A stretch of DNA of 64,000 bases, taken from NCBI RefSeq assembly GCF_000196895.1, contig NC_014299.1, positions 62,001 through 126,000 on the forward strand, read 5' to 3'. The position numbers were made by a program, and so were the translations under genes. Origin of the DNA: Halalkalicoccus jeotgali B3 (GTDB lineage Archaea; Halobacteriota; Halobacteria; Halobacteriales; Halalkalicoccaceae). The notes below the pieces were generated by a model. The model was given only the letters and a program-made list of their open reading frames with translations. It ran no database searches and had not been told where the DNA came from. Below, piece after piece: positions 44,938-54,661 of this stretch; the first letter of the stretch is position 1, and every line of letters starts with the position of its first letter.

Positions 44938-45982
44938 TGGACAAGTAGTCCCTCCTGAGGACGCCAAACTTGCCGTCGAGAACCTGGTTAAGCACTTTCC
45001 GGTTAACGAGGGTATCGTTTCCCGGCTTTTCAACCGGGGAAGCCGTGAGCACGTTCACGCCGTGGACGGCGTCACTCTGTCGGTGAAGGAAGGTGAGACA
45101 TTCGGCCTAGCCGGCGAGTCGGGATGTGGAAAGACGACGCTCGGTAAAACAGCAATTCGTCTCCATGATCCCACAGCAGGGCGCATTTATTTCGACGGGG
45201 AGGATGTGAGCGAATTCACTGACAATGAATTATTTGATTTTCGTCGGGAGGCACAGGTCATTCATCAGGACCCGTATCAGTCGTTGAATCCAAAGTGGAC
45301 CGTCTATCGGTGGGTAAAAGAGCCCCTTGATGTCCACGATATCGGAACACCAGAGGAGCGAGCGAACAAGGTCTACGACACTCTTGAAAAAGCGGGTCTT
45401 CGGCCAGCACAGGCGTATGCTCAGGAGTATCCCTCAGAACTGAGTGGTGGAGAACGTCAACGAGTCGGCATTGCTCGCGCGCTGGCGCTGGACCCCTCAT
45501 TTCTTCTTGCAGACGAACCGGCGAGCATGCTTGACGTGAGCATTCGAGCGAGTATCCTCGATCTCTTCGAGAATCTTCAAGAGGAGTTTGGACTTACGGC
45601 AGTGTACATTAGCCACGATCTCTCCCTTCTGAAGCATATGTGTGATCGGATTGGCGTCATGTACGCCGGGAAGATCGTTGAGATCGGACCAACTGAGAAA
45701 ATAATATCTGATCCAAAACATCCGTACACGCAGGCATTAGTCGGCTCTATGCCGATTATCAACCCCGATATTGAACGTGAGCCTGTCGAGCTAGAGGGGG
45801 AGGTACCAGACCTCACGGAGACAATGAATCGATGTCGGTTTTACGACCGATGTCCGGAAGCAATGCCGAGCTGTCAGGACGGAGAGCCACCTATGTTCAC
45901 CGTCGACAAGAACCGACACGCACGATGTATTCTCTACGATGAATACGCTGCTGAGACGGCAGAAACAACGGAATCAGTATAA
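44930..45982 (+). CDS. ABC transporter ATPase, DppF type
   Basis: 350 residues. Walker A is [13 protein letters not shown], signature [13 protein letters not shown] and Walker [12 protein letters not shown]; the C-terminal cluster is [14 protein letters not shown]. The start overlaps the previous gene and a strong GGAGGT site (44920-44925) lies before it. The stop TAA shares a base with the ATG of the creatininase gene (TAATG). Confidence 0.93.
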   Translation: MSDGQVVPPEDAKLAVENLVKHFPVNEGIVSRLFNRGSREHVHAVDGVTLSVKEGETFGLAGESGCGKTTLGKTAIRLHDPTAGRIYFDGEDVSEFTDNELFDFRREAQVIHQDPYQSLNPKWTVYRWVKEPLDVHDIGTPEERANKVYDTLEKAGLRPAQAYAQEYPSELSGGERQRVGIARALALDPSFLLADEPASMLDVSIRASILDLFENLQEEFGLTAVYISHDLSLLKHMCDRIGVMYAGKIVEIGPTEKIISDPKHPYTQALVGSMPIINPDIEREPVELEGEVPDLTETMNRCRFYDRCPEAMPSCQDGEPPMFTVDKNRHARCILYDEYAAETAETTESV

Positions 45983-46740
45983 TGGAACTTAGATCGGAGC
46001 TGCTAGAGGAGTTGACCTGGATGGAGATCGAATCAGCAATCGACCGTGGAGTGAAGACGATTCTCGTTCCGGCCGGATCCGTCGAACAGCACGGGCCACA
46101 CCTTGGTATCCTAAAAGACGCCGCCTGGGCCGAAGCCATGGGAGTAGAACTAGCGAAGGAGCTTGGTGATACGCTTGTCGCGCCTGTGATTCGACCGGGG
46201 TGCTCAGATCACCATATGGGCTTCAGCGGGACGATCAGTTATCGACCGGAAACGTTGATGCGCGTTTTGGAGGACTACTGTCGAAGTCTCGATTCCCACG
46301 GGTTTGAACACATTGTCCTGTTCTCGCTCCACGGTGGGAATTTTCCTGCGATGAATGCGATCCTACCGTCTATCGCGGACGAGGTCGATGCACAGATTAT
46401 CACGCTGCTCGACAAGGAGTTGCTAATCGACCCATTGATGGAAAGCCTGGCTCAAATGGAAATCCCTTCTGAAGCTCGAGGCCACGGTGGGGCAGCAGTG
46501 ACTGCTTCTGTATGGTACCTACGCCCAGATCTCGTGCTCGAAGAGGAGTTCACGCCAGGATTTATTGGAGACGTCTCAACGTCGAAATTGATGACAAATG
46601 GCCTCGACGCGGTAACAGAACTGGGTCATATGGGTGATCCAACTTATGCAACACGTGAGCTCGGCGAAGAGGTGACGACCCGACTTGTGAGCGCGTTCTC
46701 TGAACGTATCCGAACTGAACGAGGTGATTCTCATGCATAA
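45982..46740 (+). CDS. Creatininase-family amidohydrolase, copy 1
   Basis: 252 residues. The metal site E35-x-H37 (GSVEQHGPHLG), D46, and HGGN at 117-120 are those of the creatininase superfamily, whose members hydrolyse cyclic amides such as creatinine or formamide-type intermediates. It begins with ATG overlapping the stop of the ATPase gene and ends eight bases inside the M20 peptidase gene, so transport and hydrolysis are translationally coupled. The substrate is presumably an imported cyclic amide or peptide-like compound. Confidence 0.88.
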   Translation: MELRSELLEELTWMEIESAIDRGVKTILVPAGSVEQHGPHLGILKDAAWAEAMGVELAKELGDTLVAPVIRPGCSDHHMGFSGTISYRPETLMRVLEDYCRSLDSHGFEHIVLFSLHGGNFPAMNAILPSIADEVDAQIITLLDKELLIDPLMESLAQMEIPSEARGHGGAAVTASVWYLRPDLVLEEEFTPGFIGDVSTSKLMTNGLDAVTELGHMGDPTYATRELGEEVTTRLVSAFSERIRTERGDSHA

Positions 46741-48082
46741 AATCGAAACCACAATAGATGATCAACTCTCGGCGTATCGCTCTACCCTGTTCGAACTGCT
46801 AGCTCAGCCGAGTATCAGCGCGACGGGTGAGGGAATGGAGCGCTGCGCGGAGTTGTTGCTGTCGATTCTTGACGAATACCAGTTTGATCGAGTCGAGCAG
46901 ATCGAGACGAGCAGGTATCCGCTTATCTATGCCGAACGTATTGTTGATGAGTCAGCACCAACGGTCACGTTCTACGGACATTACGACGTCCAACCGCCGG
47001 GAGTATCAGACGACTGGGAGTCGCCGGCGTTCGAGCCGACGATCCGCAATGAGTCGATATACGCTCGTGGTGCTGGAGACAACAAGGGACAGTTCCTCAC
47101 GCACGTCTTCGCATTCGATGCGTTGAGCCGCATTGCCGACGATACGGACGTCAACGTCAAGCTTCTCGTCGAAGGTGGTGAGGAGAGCGGAAGCACCGGT
47201 CTAATCGAATACCTGGGCGACGCCCCGACGGAACTTGCTGACACTGACTTGGTCTATGTCGCGGATGGGCCGATGCATGCATCGCGGAAGCCGACTATTA
47301 TCTACGGCAACCGGGGGATCCTTTCCTACCAGCTTGATCTCAAGACTGCAGATGCGGACCTGCATTCGGGCAACTTCGGAGGACCGATTCCGAACGCAGC
47401 TAACGAGTTGATTGCTGTTGTCTCCTCAATGTTTGATGGTGACAAGGTGACGGTTGAGGGCTTCTCTGAAAATGTAAACATCTCAGCCACGGATCGGGAG
47501 TTAGTCGAGGACATCCCAATTGATGAGATGGCTCTAAAATCCGACCTTGGAATCAAGGAGTTCGCCACTGACGACCCTTACTACGAACGGCTGCTCCTAG
47601 AACCAACGTTGACGGTCAACGGACTCTCAAGCGGCTATGAAGGTGAGGGGAAGAAGACAATCATCCCACATCAGGCGACCGTCAAGCTTGACTCGCGGCT
47701 CGTACCAGATCAGGACCCTGATCAGGTCTTTGAGCGGATCACTAACCATGTCAAGCGTGAGAACCCCGATATCGAGGTGACAAAGATGGGCTCGTTCCCA
47801 CCGATGAAAACACCGATTGATACGCCGGCAGCGAGGCCACTTGCAGCAGCTCTCAAGGCGGTGTGGGGCATGGACCCCGTCGAGATGCCGCTACTGGGTG
47901 GCAGTCTTCCCGCAGCACACTTCCGGACGAAGCTGAACGTACCTGTATTGGTCGTTCCGTATGCGAACCCCGATCAGGGAAACCATTCGCCGAACGAGCA
48001 TCTTGACTTAGACTGCTTCCGAAATGGGATTGAAACAACCGCACGGTTCTTACAGAAGTTCCCCGATGACAGTGGCCTCTAA
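46733..48082 (+). CDS. M20-family peptidase/dipeptidase
   Basis: 449 residues. Metal ligands: H83 and D85 (YGHYDVQPPG), D116 (GAGDNKGQF), E150/E151 (VEGGEESGS), plus the lid domain in the middle. It is of the ArgE/DapE/carnosinase-like class. The ATG at 46733 follows GAGGTGA (46721-46727); a GTG three codons earlier is possible. The overlap with the creatininase gene and the ABC operon before it suggest that an imported peptide or amidated acid is hydrolysed in two steps. Confidence 0.9.
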   Translation: MHKIETTIDDQLSAYRSTLFELLAQPSISATGEGMERCAELLLSILDEYQFDRVEQIETSRYPLIYAERIVDESAPTVTFYGHYDVQPPGVSDDWESPAFEPTIRNESIYARGAGDNKGQFLTHVFAFDALSRIADDTDVNVKLLVEGGEESGSTGLIEYLGDAPTELADTDLVYVADGPMHASRKPTIIYGNRGILSYQLDLKTADADLHSGNFGGPIPNAANELIAVVSSMFDGDKVTVEGFSENVNISATDRELVEDIPIDEMALKSDLGIKEFATDDPYYERLLLEPTLTVNGLSSGYEGEGKKTIIPHQATVKLDSRLVPDQDPDQVFERITNHVKRENPDIEVTKMGSFPPMKTPIDTPAARPLAAALKAVWGMDPVEMPLLGGSLPAAHFRTKLNVPVLVVPYANPDQGNHSPNEHLDLDCFRNGIETTARFLQKFPDDSGL

Positions 48083-48086
48083 CATC

Positions 48087-48395
48087 ATGTATAGGGAACT
48101 CGAACCCGGTGTTCACTGGCTGTATGAACCGGGACCAGATCGATCTGGAATGATCGAGGAAATGAACCCAGTTCCGAACTGGTACGATGAGGATGAATCC
48201 GTCCATATCCCGCAATGTGCATATCTTCTCAACGGCGGCGACGTGACACTCCTAATAGACACCCTCTCCCCAGCAAGCATGGATTAACTCCCTTCGGAAC
48301 TTTACACACTTCTTGAGGATGATCTGAATTACCGCATTGTATCACACCCGGACGTCCTGCACGCGGGCGGAACGGGCGTGACACACCGAGTATGA
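48087..48395 (+). pseudogene. Metallo-beta-lactamase-fold hydrolase, N-terminal remnant
   Basis: Starts MYRELEPGVHWLYEPGPDRSG just after the M20 stop. The frame reads a plausible MBL-fold N-terminus (LLNGGDVTLLIDTLSPASMD), then a TAA at 48285-48287. It continues in the same frame as LPSELYTLLEDDLNYRIVSHPDVLHAGGTGV, as MBL proteins do at the strand before the HxHxDH motif, and ends at TGA 48393. The HxHxDH region is missing. It is a truncated gene that once sat in the same operon. Confidence 0.65.
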
Positions 48396-48592
48396 TTCAA
48401 CTGTTGTCGCACTACGCTCTGGGTACGGATGTGGTTCGGGCAATTCGGTAAACTCGTGCTGAAAGTGGCTGTGAGAACTGTCGAACTTGCTTCCTAGCTT
48501 CGGCTAGTAGAGAGACTATGCTACCAAATTTCGTGTGGGTCGACACCATACCCTCCCAAAGGTCTTTGTTTCGACAAGATAGATGCAGATGC

Positions 48593-49351
48593 ATGTCTTC
48601 TCGCAAACCAGTATGCCTTGAGGAGATGGTATGGCCAGAGGTCGAATCTGCCCTTGAAAACGGAACACGGACAGCAATCGTGGCTGTCGGTTCGATCGAA
48701 CAACACGGCCCACATCTGCCGTTGAATATGGATACGCTGGACGGGGACGAGCTTTCACGCCGAATTGCGAGAGAGCTAGGCGATGCCCTCGCCGCCCCTA
48801 CGATTCGCCCCGGATGCTCGGGCCATCACATGGAGTTTCCTGGCACGATCACTCTCCCACCCGAAACACTGATGGACGTGATCCGGTCGTACTGCCGATC
48901 CCTCGACGCACATGGCTTCGAGTACATCGTCCTCGTTCCGACCCACGGTGGTAACTTTGGGCCGGTCAAGACTGTGGCTCCCGACATTGCCCGCGAACTC
49001 GAATCTACGGTGATTGCACTTGCCGATCTTGACGAACACATGCAGTTGCTGAACGAGGGGCTTAGCGAAGCAGGCATCGAGTACGATCAGGACGTGATCC
49101 ACGCCGGGGCAGCCGAGACGGCGATGGTGCTGGCCATCGACGAGGGTCTCGTCAGGGTTGAGAACATCGAACCCGGGCCCGAAGGCGAGATTTCGACAGC
49201 CCGTTTGCTAAGTGAGGGATTCAAATCCATTACCGAAAACGGTGTCCTCGGGGATCCAACCAGGGCCACCTCCGACGCAGGAAACGTGATTATCCAGAAC
49301 GTCGTGGAGACGTACGTTGAGCATATCAACACTGAACGCGATGCAGTCTGA
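48593..49351 (+). CDS. Creatininase-family amidohydrolase, copy 2
   Basis: 252 residues, the same length as copy 1, with GSIEQHGPHLPLNMDTLDGD (Glu-x-His ... Asp) and THGGN. The start at 48593 (MSSRKPV) matches the N-terminus of copy 1; a longer in-frame ATG at 48518 adds a Cys/Arg-rich stretch. It differs from copy 1 in loops around the active site, so the substrates may differ. It stands behind the broken MBL gene, outside the tight operon. Confidence 0.87.
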   Translation: MSSRKPVCLEEMVWPEVESALENGTRTAIVAVGSIEQHGPHLPLNMDTLDGDELSRRIARELGDALAAPTIRPGCSGHHMEFPGTITLPPETLMDVIRSYCRSLDAHGFEYIVLVPTHGGNFGPVKTVAPDIARELESTVIALADLDEHMQLLNEGLSEAGIEYDQDVIHAGAAETAMVLAIDEGLVRVENIEPGPEGEISTARLLSEGFKSITENGVLGDPTRATSDAGNVIIQNVVETYVEHINTERDAV

Positions 49352-49378
49352 TTGAGCGACCTGCTGACCCTTGTGTGA

Positions 49379-49552
49379 TTTGCTGTTGGCTTTGACCCGA
49401 ATCGGATACGTCTCATCATCGACACGGCGGATACAGATGTTGTCTATCCACTTGCAGCGGCATTCGCGACCGAAATAACGCAATCGACAGTGAAATCGAC
49501 CTATGGAACCCCGGCAAACATCGAGCTCTCGTTCTATCCCGGACTGCAATGA
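49379..49552 (+). other. Decayed coding fragment, family not recognised
   Basis: 57 codons between two stops that read as a coherent acidic peptide (GFDPNRIRLIIDTADTDVV; YPLAAAFATEITQS; TYGTPANIELSFYPGL). The composition is like a real haloarchaeal protein, in contrast to its surroundings. Perhaps the C-terminal part of a lost gene of the creatininase/M20 operon; I cannot name the family. Confidence 0.4.
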
Positions 49553-49643
49553 AGGCCCCGGGATCAAGCTCGTGCTTGAACAACGGGTTATCTCGCAGCT
49601 TTCGAAACATCAACTATCCGTTCTTAGTTCGTTCATGTAAAGA

Positions 49644-49766
49644 TCAAACCGTTCGACAAGGTTGGGCGGCTTGCCATCCGTTTTTAGTCCGCTTCTTCAA
49701 CAGGATGAACACGTTGTCTGCCGTCACCATCGGCGATCGGTCGTACTTGTTTGTCAACGTGAGCTG
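49644..49766 (-). pseudogene. Transposase C-terminal scar, copy 1
   Basis: The reverse strand reads LTNKYDRSPMVTADNVFILLKKRTKNGWQA up to a stop at 49644. Copy 2 at 51156 reads LTNKYKHSPIVTVDNTLTPLKNKRGIG and a stop. The endings resemble the C-terminus of haloarchaeal insertion-sequence transposases (LLKKxTGIG), from memory. No intact element is present. Confidence 0.5.
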
Positions 49767-49908
49767 AACTAGCAAGTCAATAGCGTACCGCATGAGATAT
49801 CAGATAAGTCTTCAACATCCTTTTTTCAATTCTCTGCTTATATGTCAGATTTTTACTCCCTTCCTGTGATATGGAACCATTTTATACAGCATCATTCAAT
49901 GGTGACAC

Positions 49909-50862
49909 ATGAGTGTCGGAGCCCTGCTTATCGCCTTGTTGGTTGGTGGTGTGCTTGGATATTACTTACCGTTTAGCCGAACCCAACAGATAGGTGATGG
50001 CATCATCTTCGTTGGTCTCGCAATCCTCCTCATTGCGATCGGTGCACAACTCGGAGGTGATGACCAAATCTTGCAGGATTTGAATACGATTGGTGGATCT
50101 GCACTTGTGCTGTGTCTAGGAACTATCATCGGTAGTATCATGTGTGTCTACCTAAGCTTAGTGATCACGTCAATCGCCGACCCACTGTCCGCCCCATCCG
50201 AGGAGAACGAGCTCACTGATCAAGGCTCACCATCAGAGCGAGGAGCTGATGGTTTCGATTGGAAGATCACGGCTCTCATTTTCATCTCGCTCGTGGTTGG
50301 TCTCAGATTCTCGACCATCGGACTTTCAGAGCATCTCGTCACAAGTCTTGGATTTATCTCCGATTATGCGCTCTTGGCGCTGCTATTCGGCGTTGGCGTT
50401 ACAGTTGGAAGCGATACCGAAGCCTTGCGTCATATCGTACATATCGGATGGGCCGTGCTTTTGATTCCAGTCGCTGTGGCTGTCGGGAGCATTTTGGGTG
50501 GCGTACTGGTTGGAATGGTCATCAACATGCCCGTCACCCACGCTGCAGCAGTCGCAGCAGGGTTCGGCTGGTACAGTTACGCGGGGGTCGTCGTGTTTGA
50601 TCTCGGTGGGATGAAACTGGGCGCGATTGCGTTTCTCGCGAATCTCTTTCGAGAAATTGTTACATTCTTAGTGCTGCCAGCCGTTACTAAGTACTTCGGT
50701 GGGGTAACAAGTATTGCGCCTGGTGGCGCAACGACGATGGACGTGACACTTCCACTGATTCAGCGTGTTTCTGGTGAGAAGTTCGTGATTCCAGCACTGA
50801 TCAACGGACTCGTACTGTCTGTAACCGCGACTGTTCTCATTCCGATCATACTGGAGATCTAA
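49909..50862 (+). CDS. LysO-family membrane exporter
   Basis: 317 residues with about eight hydrophobic segments. The two LysO halves are visible: an N-terminal part with PFSRTQQIGDGIIFVGLAILLIAIGAQLG, and a C-terminal part with LLFGVGVTVGSDTEALRHI and GFGWYSYAGVVVFDLGG. LysO exports lysine or related basic amino acids in bacteria; the substrate here is inferred only by family. TTTATA at 49881-49886 is 23-28 bases before the ATG. The gene lies between two transposase scars. Confidence 0.82.
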   Translation: MSVGALLIALLVGGVLGYYLPFSRTQQIGDGIIFVGLAILLIAIGAQLGGDDQILQDLNTIGGSALVLCLGTIIGSIMCVYLSLVITSIADPLSAPSEENELTDQGSPSERGADGFDWKITALIFISLVVGLRFSTIGLSEHLVTSLGFISDYALLALLFGVGVTVGSDTEALRHIVHIGWAVLLIPVAVAVGSILGGVLVGMVINMPVTHAAAVAAGFGWYSYAGVVVFDLGGMKLGAIAFLANLFREIVTFLVLPAVTKYFGGVTSIAPGGATTMDVTLPLIQRVSGEKFVIPALINGLVLSVTATVLIPIILEI

Positions 50863-51155
50863 TGACGAACACGAAACCCCTCATCGAATAAACCGGCTCA
50901 TCGTCGCAGTGTCACTCCTAGGCAAACAAATGCATGGAGATCCACAATATCAAATTTAAATAATTTGTAAGTTGAAACTACAGCAGATTTATCGGATCTG
51001 TGATGCGTAGTTTTGAGGATGAGTGATTAGAAACTGCTTCAGATAGGTTCTTTATCGCTCTCTCCTGTCGTACCGCCTAGCCATATCGGTGACTCTCTAA
51101 GATTTCTTGCAGTCTTCCCACTCAGAAACCGCCCTATCATGGACTGAACGTCTCA

Positions 51156-51400
51156 CTACCCGATCCCCCGTTTGTTCTTTAGCGGCGTGAGCGTATTATC
51201 CACCGTCACGATTGGCGAGTGTTTATACTTATTAGTCAATCAGTCCACATAACCAGATCAACCGCTCATCGGATTGAATACAACAGACACGCGAATATGA
51301 AACACAAGAACCACAGCACGAGCGTCTCTACTATCGTCACAACCAGGAATCATTTGGTACTCTTACAGCGGCTCTCAACCTTCCGCCGGTAGCTGTACTT
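51156..51400 (-). pseudogene. Transposase C-terminal scar, copy 2
   Basis: Reverse-strand remains ending LTNKYKHSPIVTVDNTLTPLKNKRGIG and a TAG at 51156-51158. The same frame is interrupted upstream by several stops (degenerate). It is homologous to the scar at 49644. The surrounding 50863-51155 segment contains no supported gene. Confidence 0.5.
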
Positions 51401-51422
51401 GAGATCGGTATAGAGTGACTTC

Positions 51423-52436
51423 CTATATTCCAAACAATACTGCGATTAGTATAAGCGAAGTGGTACTAACGATGACGAGTGAAAGGAAGACTAGGAGTAT
51501 AGGTTTTAGGCCTGTATTTCTGAGGGTCTCGAAACGTATCTCGAGACCGAGGCCAGCAAATGCAAGCAGGAACAACCAGTTAGAGACGTTTTCAAGGGAA
51601 ATAATTTGCTCGTTAGATAGGATTCCAGAATTTGCGATAATCATCACACCAAAAAACCCAATGACGAATTTTGGGAATGTATCCCTTATTGCTTTGATTG
51701 AGAAGGATTCTTCAAAAGACTGGAACTGATCACGCTGCATATACCAGAATGAATATACAATAACTGCACCACCAATGAGTGCATTTCGAGAAAGTTTTAC
51801 TAATACTGCCCACTGGCCGGCCGTATCAGAGAATGCGAACCCTGCAGCCGCAACCGGACCAGTACTGAACATAGTAGTCCCTGCCCAAATGCCGAATGCG
51901 ACGTCTGAAAGGCCTAGTGCCCGCCCCAACAAGGGATAAGCAAATATTGTGAGAGCGTCGAATAATAGTACTGTTGCGGCTGCGTAGGCAATTTGATCTT
52001 GTCGTGCTCTGATTGCTCCGGCGACCGCGACGATAGCAGAAACACCACAAATGCTGGAACCAGCTGCGAGAAGTGAACCAACTTCTTCAGGAATATTGAA
52101 AAATGTGCGAGTTAGCAGCTCTAATATAATAATGGAAAGAGATGAGATAAGCACGATAAATAACAATATTTGTGGTCCTGCCTCAATGACTTGATCAAAC
52201 GCAATACTAGCACCCATTAGAACAATCCCACATTCCAGCCAGAGTTTATGTGTCTTTGAGCCAGGTTGTGCCCAAGTGGGGGTTCCTATTGTATTTCCGA
52301 TAATCAGCCCAATGAGAATAGATAAAATGAGATAGTTTACGCCAGGTAATCTACTTGCAATGAATCGGCCAGTGAGTCCAATAACTAACAAAACGAAGAG
52401 ACCAGGAATGTATCGTTTAATACTGGAAATCACCAT
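51423..52436 (-). CDS. YeiH/UPF0324-family putative sulfate exporter (PSE family)
   Basis: 337 residues with about ten hydrophobic segments. Features of the family: LPGVNYLILSILIGLIIGN, KTHKLWLECGIVLMGASIAF, GSSICGVSAIVAVAGAIRARQ and AFAGLGLEIRFETLRNTGLKP. Family members are proposed to export sulfite or sulfate (YeiH). The start at 52436 (MVISSIKRY) leaves the first helix at the N-terminus; the longer start is not conserved. Sulfonate-derived substrates would be a natural reason to have it near a carboxylate or amide importer, but no sulfonate enzyme is seen. Confidence 0.85.
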   Translation of the reverse strand: MVISSIKRYIPGLFVLLVIGLTGRFIASRLPGVNYLILSILIGLIIGNTIGTPTWAQPGSKTHKLWLECGIVLMGASIAFDQVIEAGPQILLFIVLISSLSIIILELLTRTFFNIPEEVGSLLAAGSSICGVSAIVAVAGAIRARQDQIAYAAATVLLFDALTIFAYPLLGRALGLSDVAFGIWAGTTMFSTGPVAAAGFAFSDTAGQWAVLVKLSRNALIGGAVIVYSFWYMQRDQFQSFEESFSIKAIRDTFPKFVIGFFGVMIIANSGILSNEQIISLENVSNWLFLLAFAGLGLEIRFETLRNTGLKPILLVFLSLVIVSTTSLILIAVLFGI

Positions 52437-52586
52437 GGTATATAAACTTCGAAGATGATGATCGTTATCAGTATCATTGAACTGATCACAACTGCTTGCC
52501 ATCCCCGCTCAAGTTGCCTCCAACCACGACTAATACATGCGAAAAACTGAAAAATTGTATTCTGTGATTGAACTGCTCTCATTCGA

Positions 52587-54068
52587 TTATCCTTGGATCA
52601 TCCTTTTAAGTGGTTTACTCGTGAGTGCGAAGAGTGCTAAGAGCCAAAGTACAATAGTAATTGGACTAGATATAAATAGAATTGATGGGTCACCTTGACT
52701 CAATTCAAGTGACCGCCGGAAGGCACCTTCTGCTAACGGTCCAAGAATGACACCAAGGACTAATGGAATGAGAGAGTAGTCGTGTTCTCTCATTGTGAAT
52801 CCAAGAACACCAAAGAGAATCATAAACCAAGCATCAAACAAGGATGAATTGAGAGCATACACTCCAATAACGGTCAATACAAGAATAATTGGAACTAACC
52901 ATTGAGTAGGAAGCAGAACGACTCGAACGATATACCGAGAAATAGCGAGAGCAAAGAACAATAGAACGATATTAGCAGCGATAAGCGAGAGCATGATCGC
53001 CGTCGCTTCAGCACCAAATACTTCCATTAGCTGAGGTCCTGGTTGAAGTCCGTGTAGTAACAACGCGGCCAGCATCACCGCAGTTGTTCCACTTCCAGGA
53101 ATTCCCAGAACGAGTGTTGGTATAAGAGAGCTAGAAGTGACAGCATTGTTTGATGCTTCTGAAGCAATAACTCCTTCCGGATTGCCTTTTCCGAACTGGT
53201 CAGGATTATCAGAAGCACGTTTGGCTTCTCCCCAGCTGATGAAGTTGGCGACCGAGGTACCTGCACCGGGGATCGAACCGATAATTGTGCCGATACTAGT
53301 AGCTCGGAAAAGTTGGAACGGATTTTTTAATGCGTATTGAACGCCTTCAAAGACGTTATCGTAGGAGTCAACATCAATGTCCGTATCACTGATTTTTTCT
53401 TTTTTGATGAGATAGAGTAACTCTGAGATGGCAAATAATCCGACAATAATGGGTATAAACGGTAGATCAGAGTACAGCTCAGGAAATCCAAAGTCTAGTC
53501 GTCGCTGGCCTGTAACTGGGTCTAACGTGATTGCGGCTATAAGCAAACCAAACAGTCCTGAGAGTAGCCCTTTGGCGATGTTGTCGCCTAGTACAGATGC
53601 TAGGGCGATTATACCGAACATAGAGAGTGCAAAGAATTCTGGCTGTCCGAATAAGAATGCGATCTCTGCAACAGGGTTGATGAGTAGTACAAGGAAGATG
53701 GCGGAGGTTAGCCCGCCGAATACGCTTGCAGCAATAGAAATACCGATTGCTTGTCCTGCTTTCCCTTGCTGACTCATTGGATATGCATCCAATACAGTCG
53801 CAGTAGCACCAGCAGTACCTGGTGTGTTTATCAGTACTGCAGGAATGGCTCCTCCATAGTTGGCTCCGACGTAAATAGCAGCTAGAAACACGACAGCCGT
53901 TTCAGGGGCCATTGCCAACGTGAAGGGAAGTGCAATAGCCACGGTGTTTGTGCCAGTAAACCCTGGTATGGCGCCTGCTACGATGCCGATACAGACTGCA
54001 ATACTAATTAGTAGCAGATTCTGTATAGACAGAAGGATTCCTAATCCTTGAATGAGATTATCGATCAT
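52587..54068 (-). CDS. tctA: Tripartite tricarboxylate transporter large permease TctA
   Basis: 493 residues with about twelve hydrophobic segments. Hallmarks are GAIPGFTGTNTVAIALPFT, MYVGANYGGAIPAVLINTPGTAGA, GSIPGAGTSVANFISWGEAKRAS, GVIASEASNNAVTSSSLIPTLVLGIPGSGTTAVMLAALLLHGLQPGPQLM. TctA is the large membrane subunit working with TctB and the binding protein TctC. The order C-B-A is on the minus strand with short gaps. Confidence 0.94.
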   Translation of the reverse strand: MIDNLIQGLGILLSIQNLLLISIAVCIGIVAGAIPGFTGTNTVAIALPFTLAMAPETAVVFLAAIYVGANYGGAIPAVLINTPGTAGATATVLDAYPMSQQGKAGQAIGISIAASVFGGLTSAIFLVLLINPVAEIAFLFGQPEFFALSMFGIIALASVLGDNIAKGLLSGLFGLLIAAITLDPVTGQRRLDFGFPELYSDLPFIPIIVGLFAISELLYLIKKEKISDTDIDVDSYDNVFEGVQYALKNPFQLFRATSIGTIIGSIPGAGTSVANFISWGEAKRASDNPDQFGKGNPEGVIASEASNNAVTSSSLIPTLVLGIPGSGTTAVMLAALLLHGLQPGPQLMEVFGAEATAIMLSLIAANIVLLFFALAISRYIVRVVLLPTQWLVPIILVLTVIGVYALNSSLFDAWFMILFGVLGFTMREHDYSLIPLVLGVILGPLAEGAFRRSLELSQGDPSILFISSPITIVLWLLALFALTSKPLKRMIQG

Positions 54069-54089
54069 GCTATAGTTCTCGCTTAGGTT

Positions 54090-54653
54090 TTACCATGGGG
54101 CTGTGAATTCTATCTGTACGTAGCCAGTAGGTGGTCGAATTCCTAAGACCACGACGAACAGTATGTAGACTGCAACAAGGGTGGCTATGCTAACGGTTCC
54201 AATTAGCCGCCAGTTCTGTACCCCCCCTACATACATTATTGTGATTATTGCCAAGAATGAGGCTGGAAAAAATCCTATTGTCTCCATAATAGCGATATAA
54301 CCGATAGCAGTGACTACAACTAAGATCGAAGCACCCCATTCAGAGAGTAGTCGTTTCACCGAATTTGAAATACTCAAAGTATCGTTTGAATTTCTCAAAG
54401 TACCGAATATCTCGTTTGCATATATGACTGCAACCATTGCGAGTGCTAGTAGTAAGATCGCGTATGGATAAACGAGCGTGCTTAGATCTAAACGACCCCA
54501 AGTACTATTCAGATAGAGTACACAGAAGACCAGCACCAACGTAGGAAACGCAAGCTTCTTTGCTAACGTAATAACAGTGTGATCTAACTTTTCAGTTTGT
54601 TCACCGTCGCTACGTGCTGATATCTGATTTGATGCTGATTGTTCAGAAGACAT
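54090..54653 (-). CDS. tctB: Tripartite tricarboxylate transporter small permease TctB
   Basis: 187 residues with four hydrophobic segments (FPTLVLVFCVLYLNSTW; LVYPYAILLLALAMVAVI; WGASILVVVTAIGYIAIM; IGTVSIATLVAVYILFVVVLG). The number of helices, the length and the position between TctC and TctA identify it as TctB although sequence is poorly conserved in this family. Confidence 0.85.
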   Translation of the reverse strand: MSSEQSASNQISARSDGEQTEKLDHTVITLAKKLAFPTLVLVFCVLYLNSTWGRLDLSTLVYPYAILLLALAMVAVIYANEIFGTLRNSNDTLSISNSVKRLLSEWGASILVVVTAIGYIAIMETIGFFPASFLAIITIMYVGGVQNWRLIGTVSIATLVAVYILFVVVLGIRPPTGYVQIEFTAPW

Positions 54654-54661
54654 GTGATAGG

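Noticed and set aside
49208-49567. 119-residue minus-strand open frame over the second creatininase 3' end
   Set aside because: It is a shadow of the creatininase gene and continues into decayed DNA without a family pattern.
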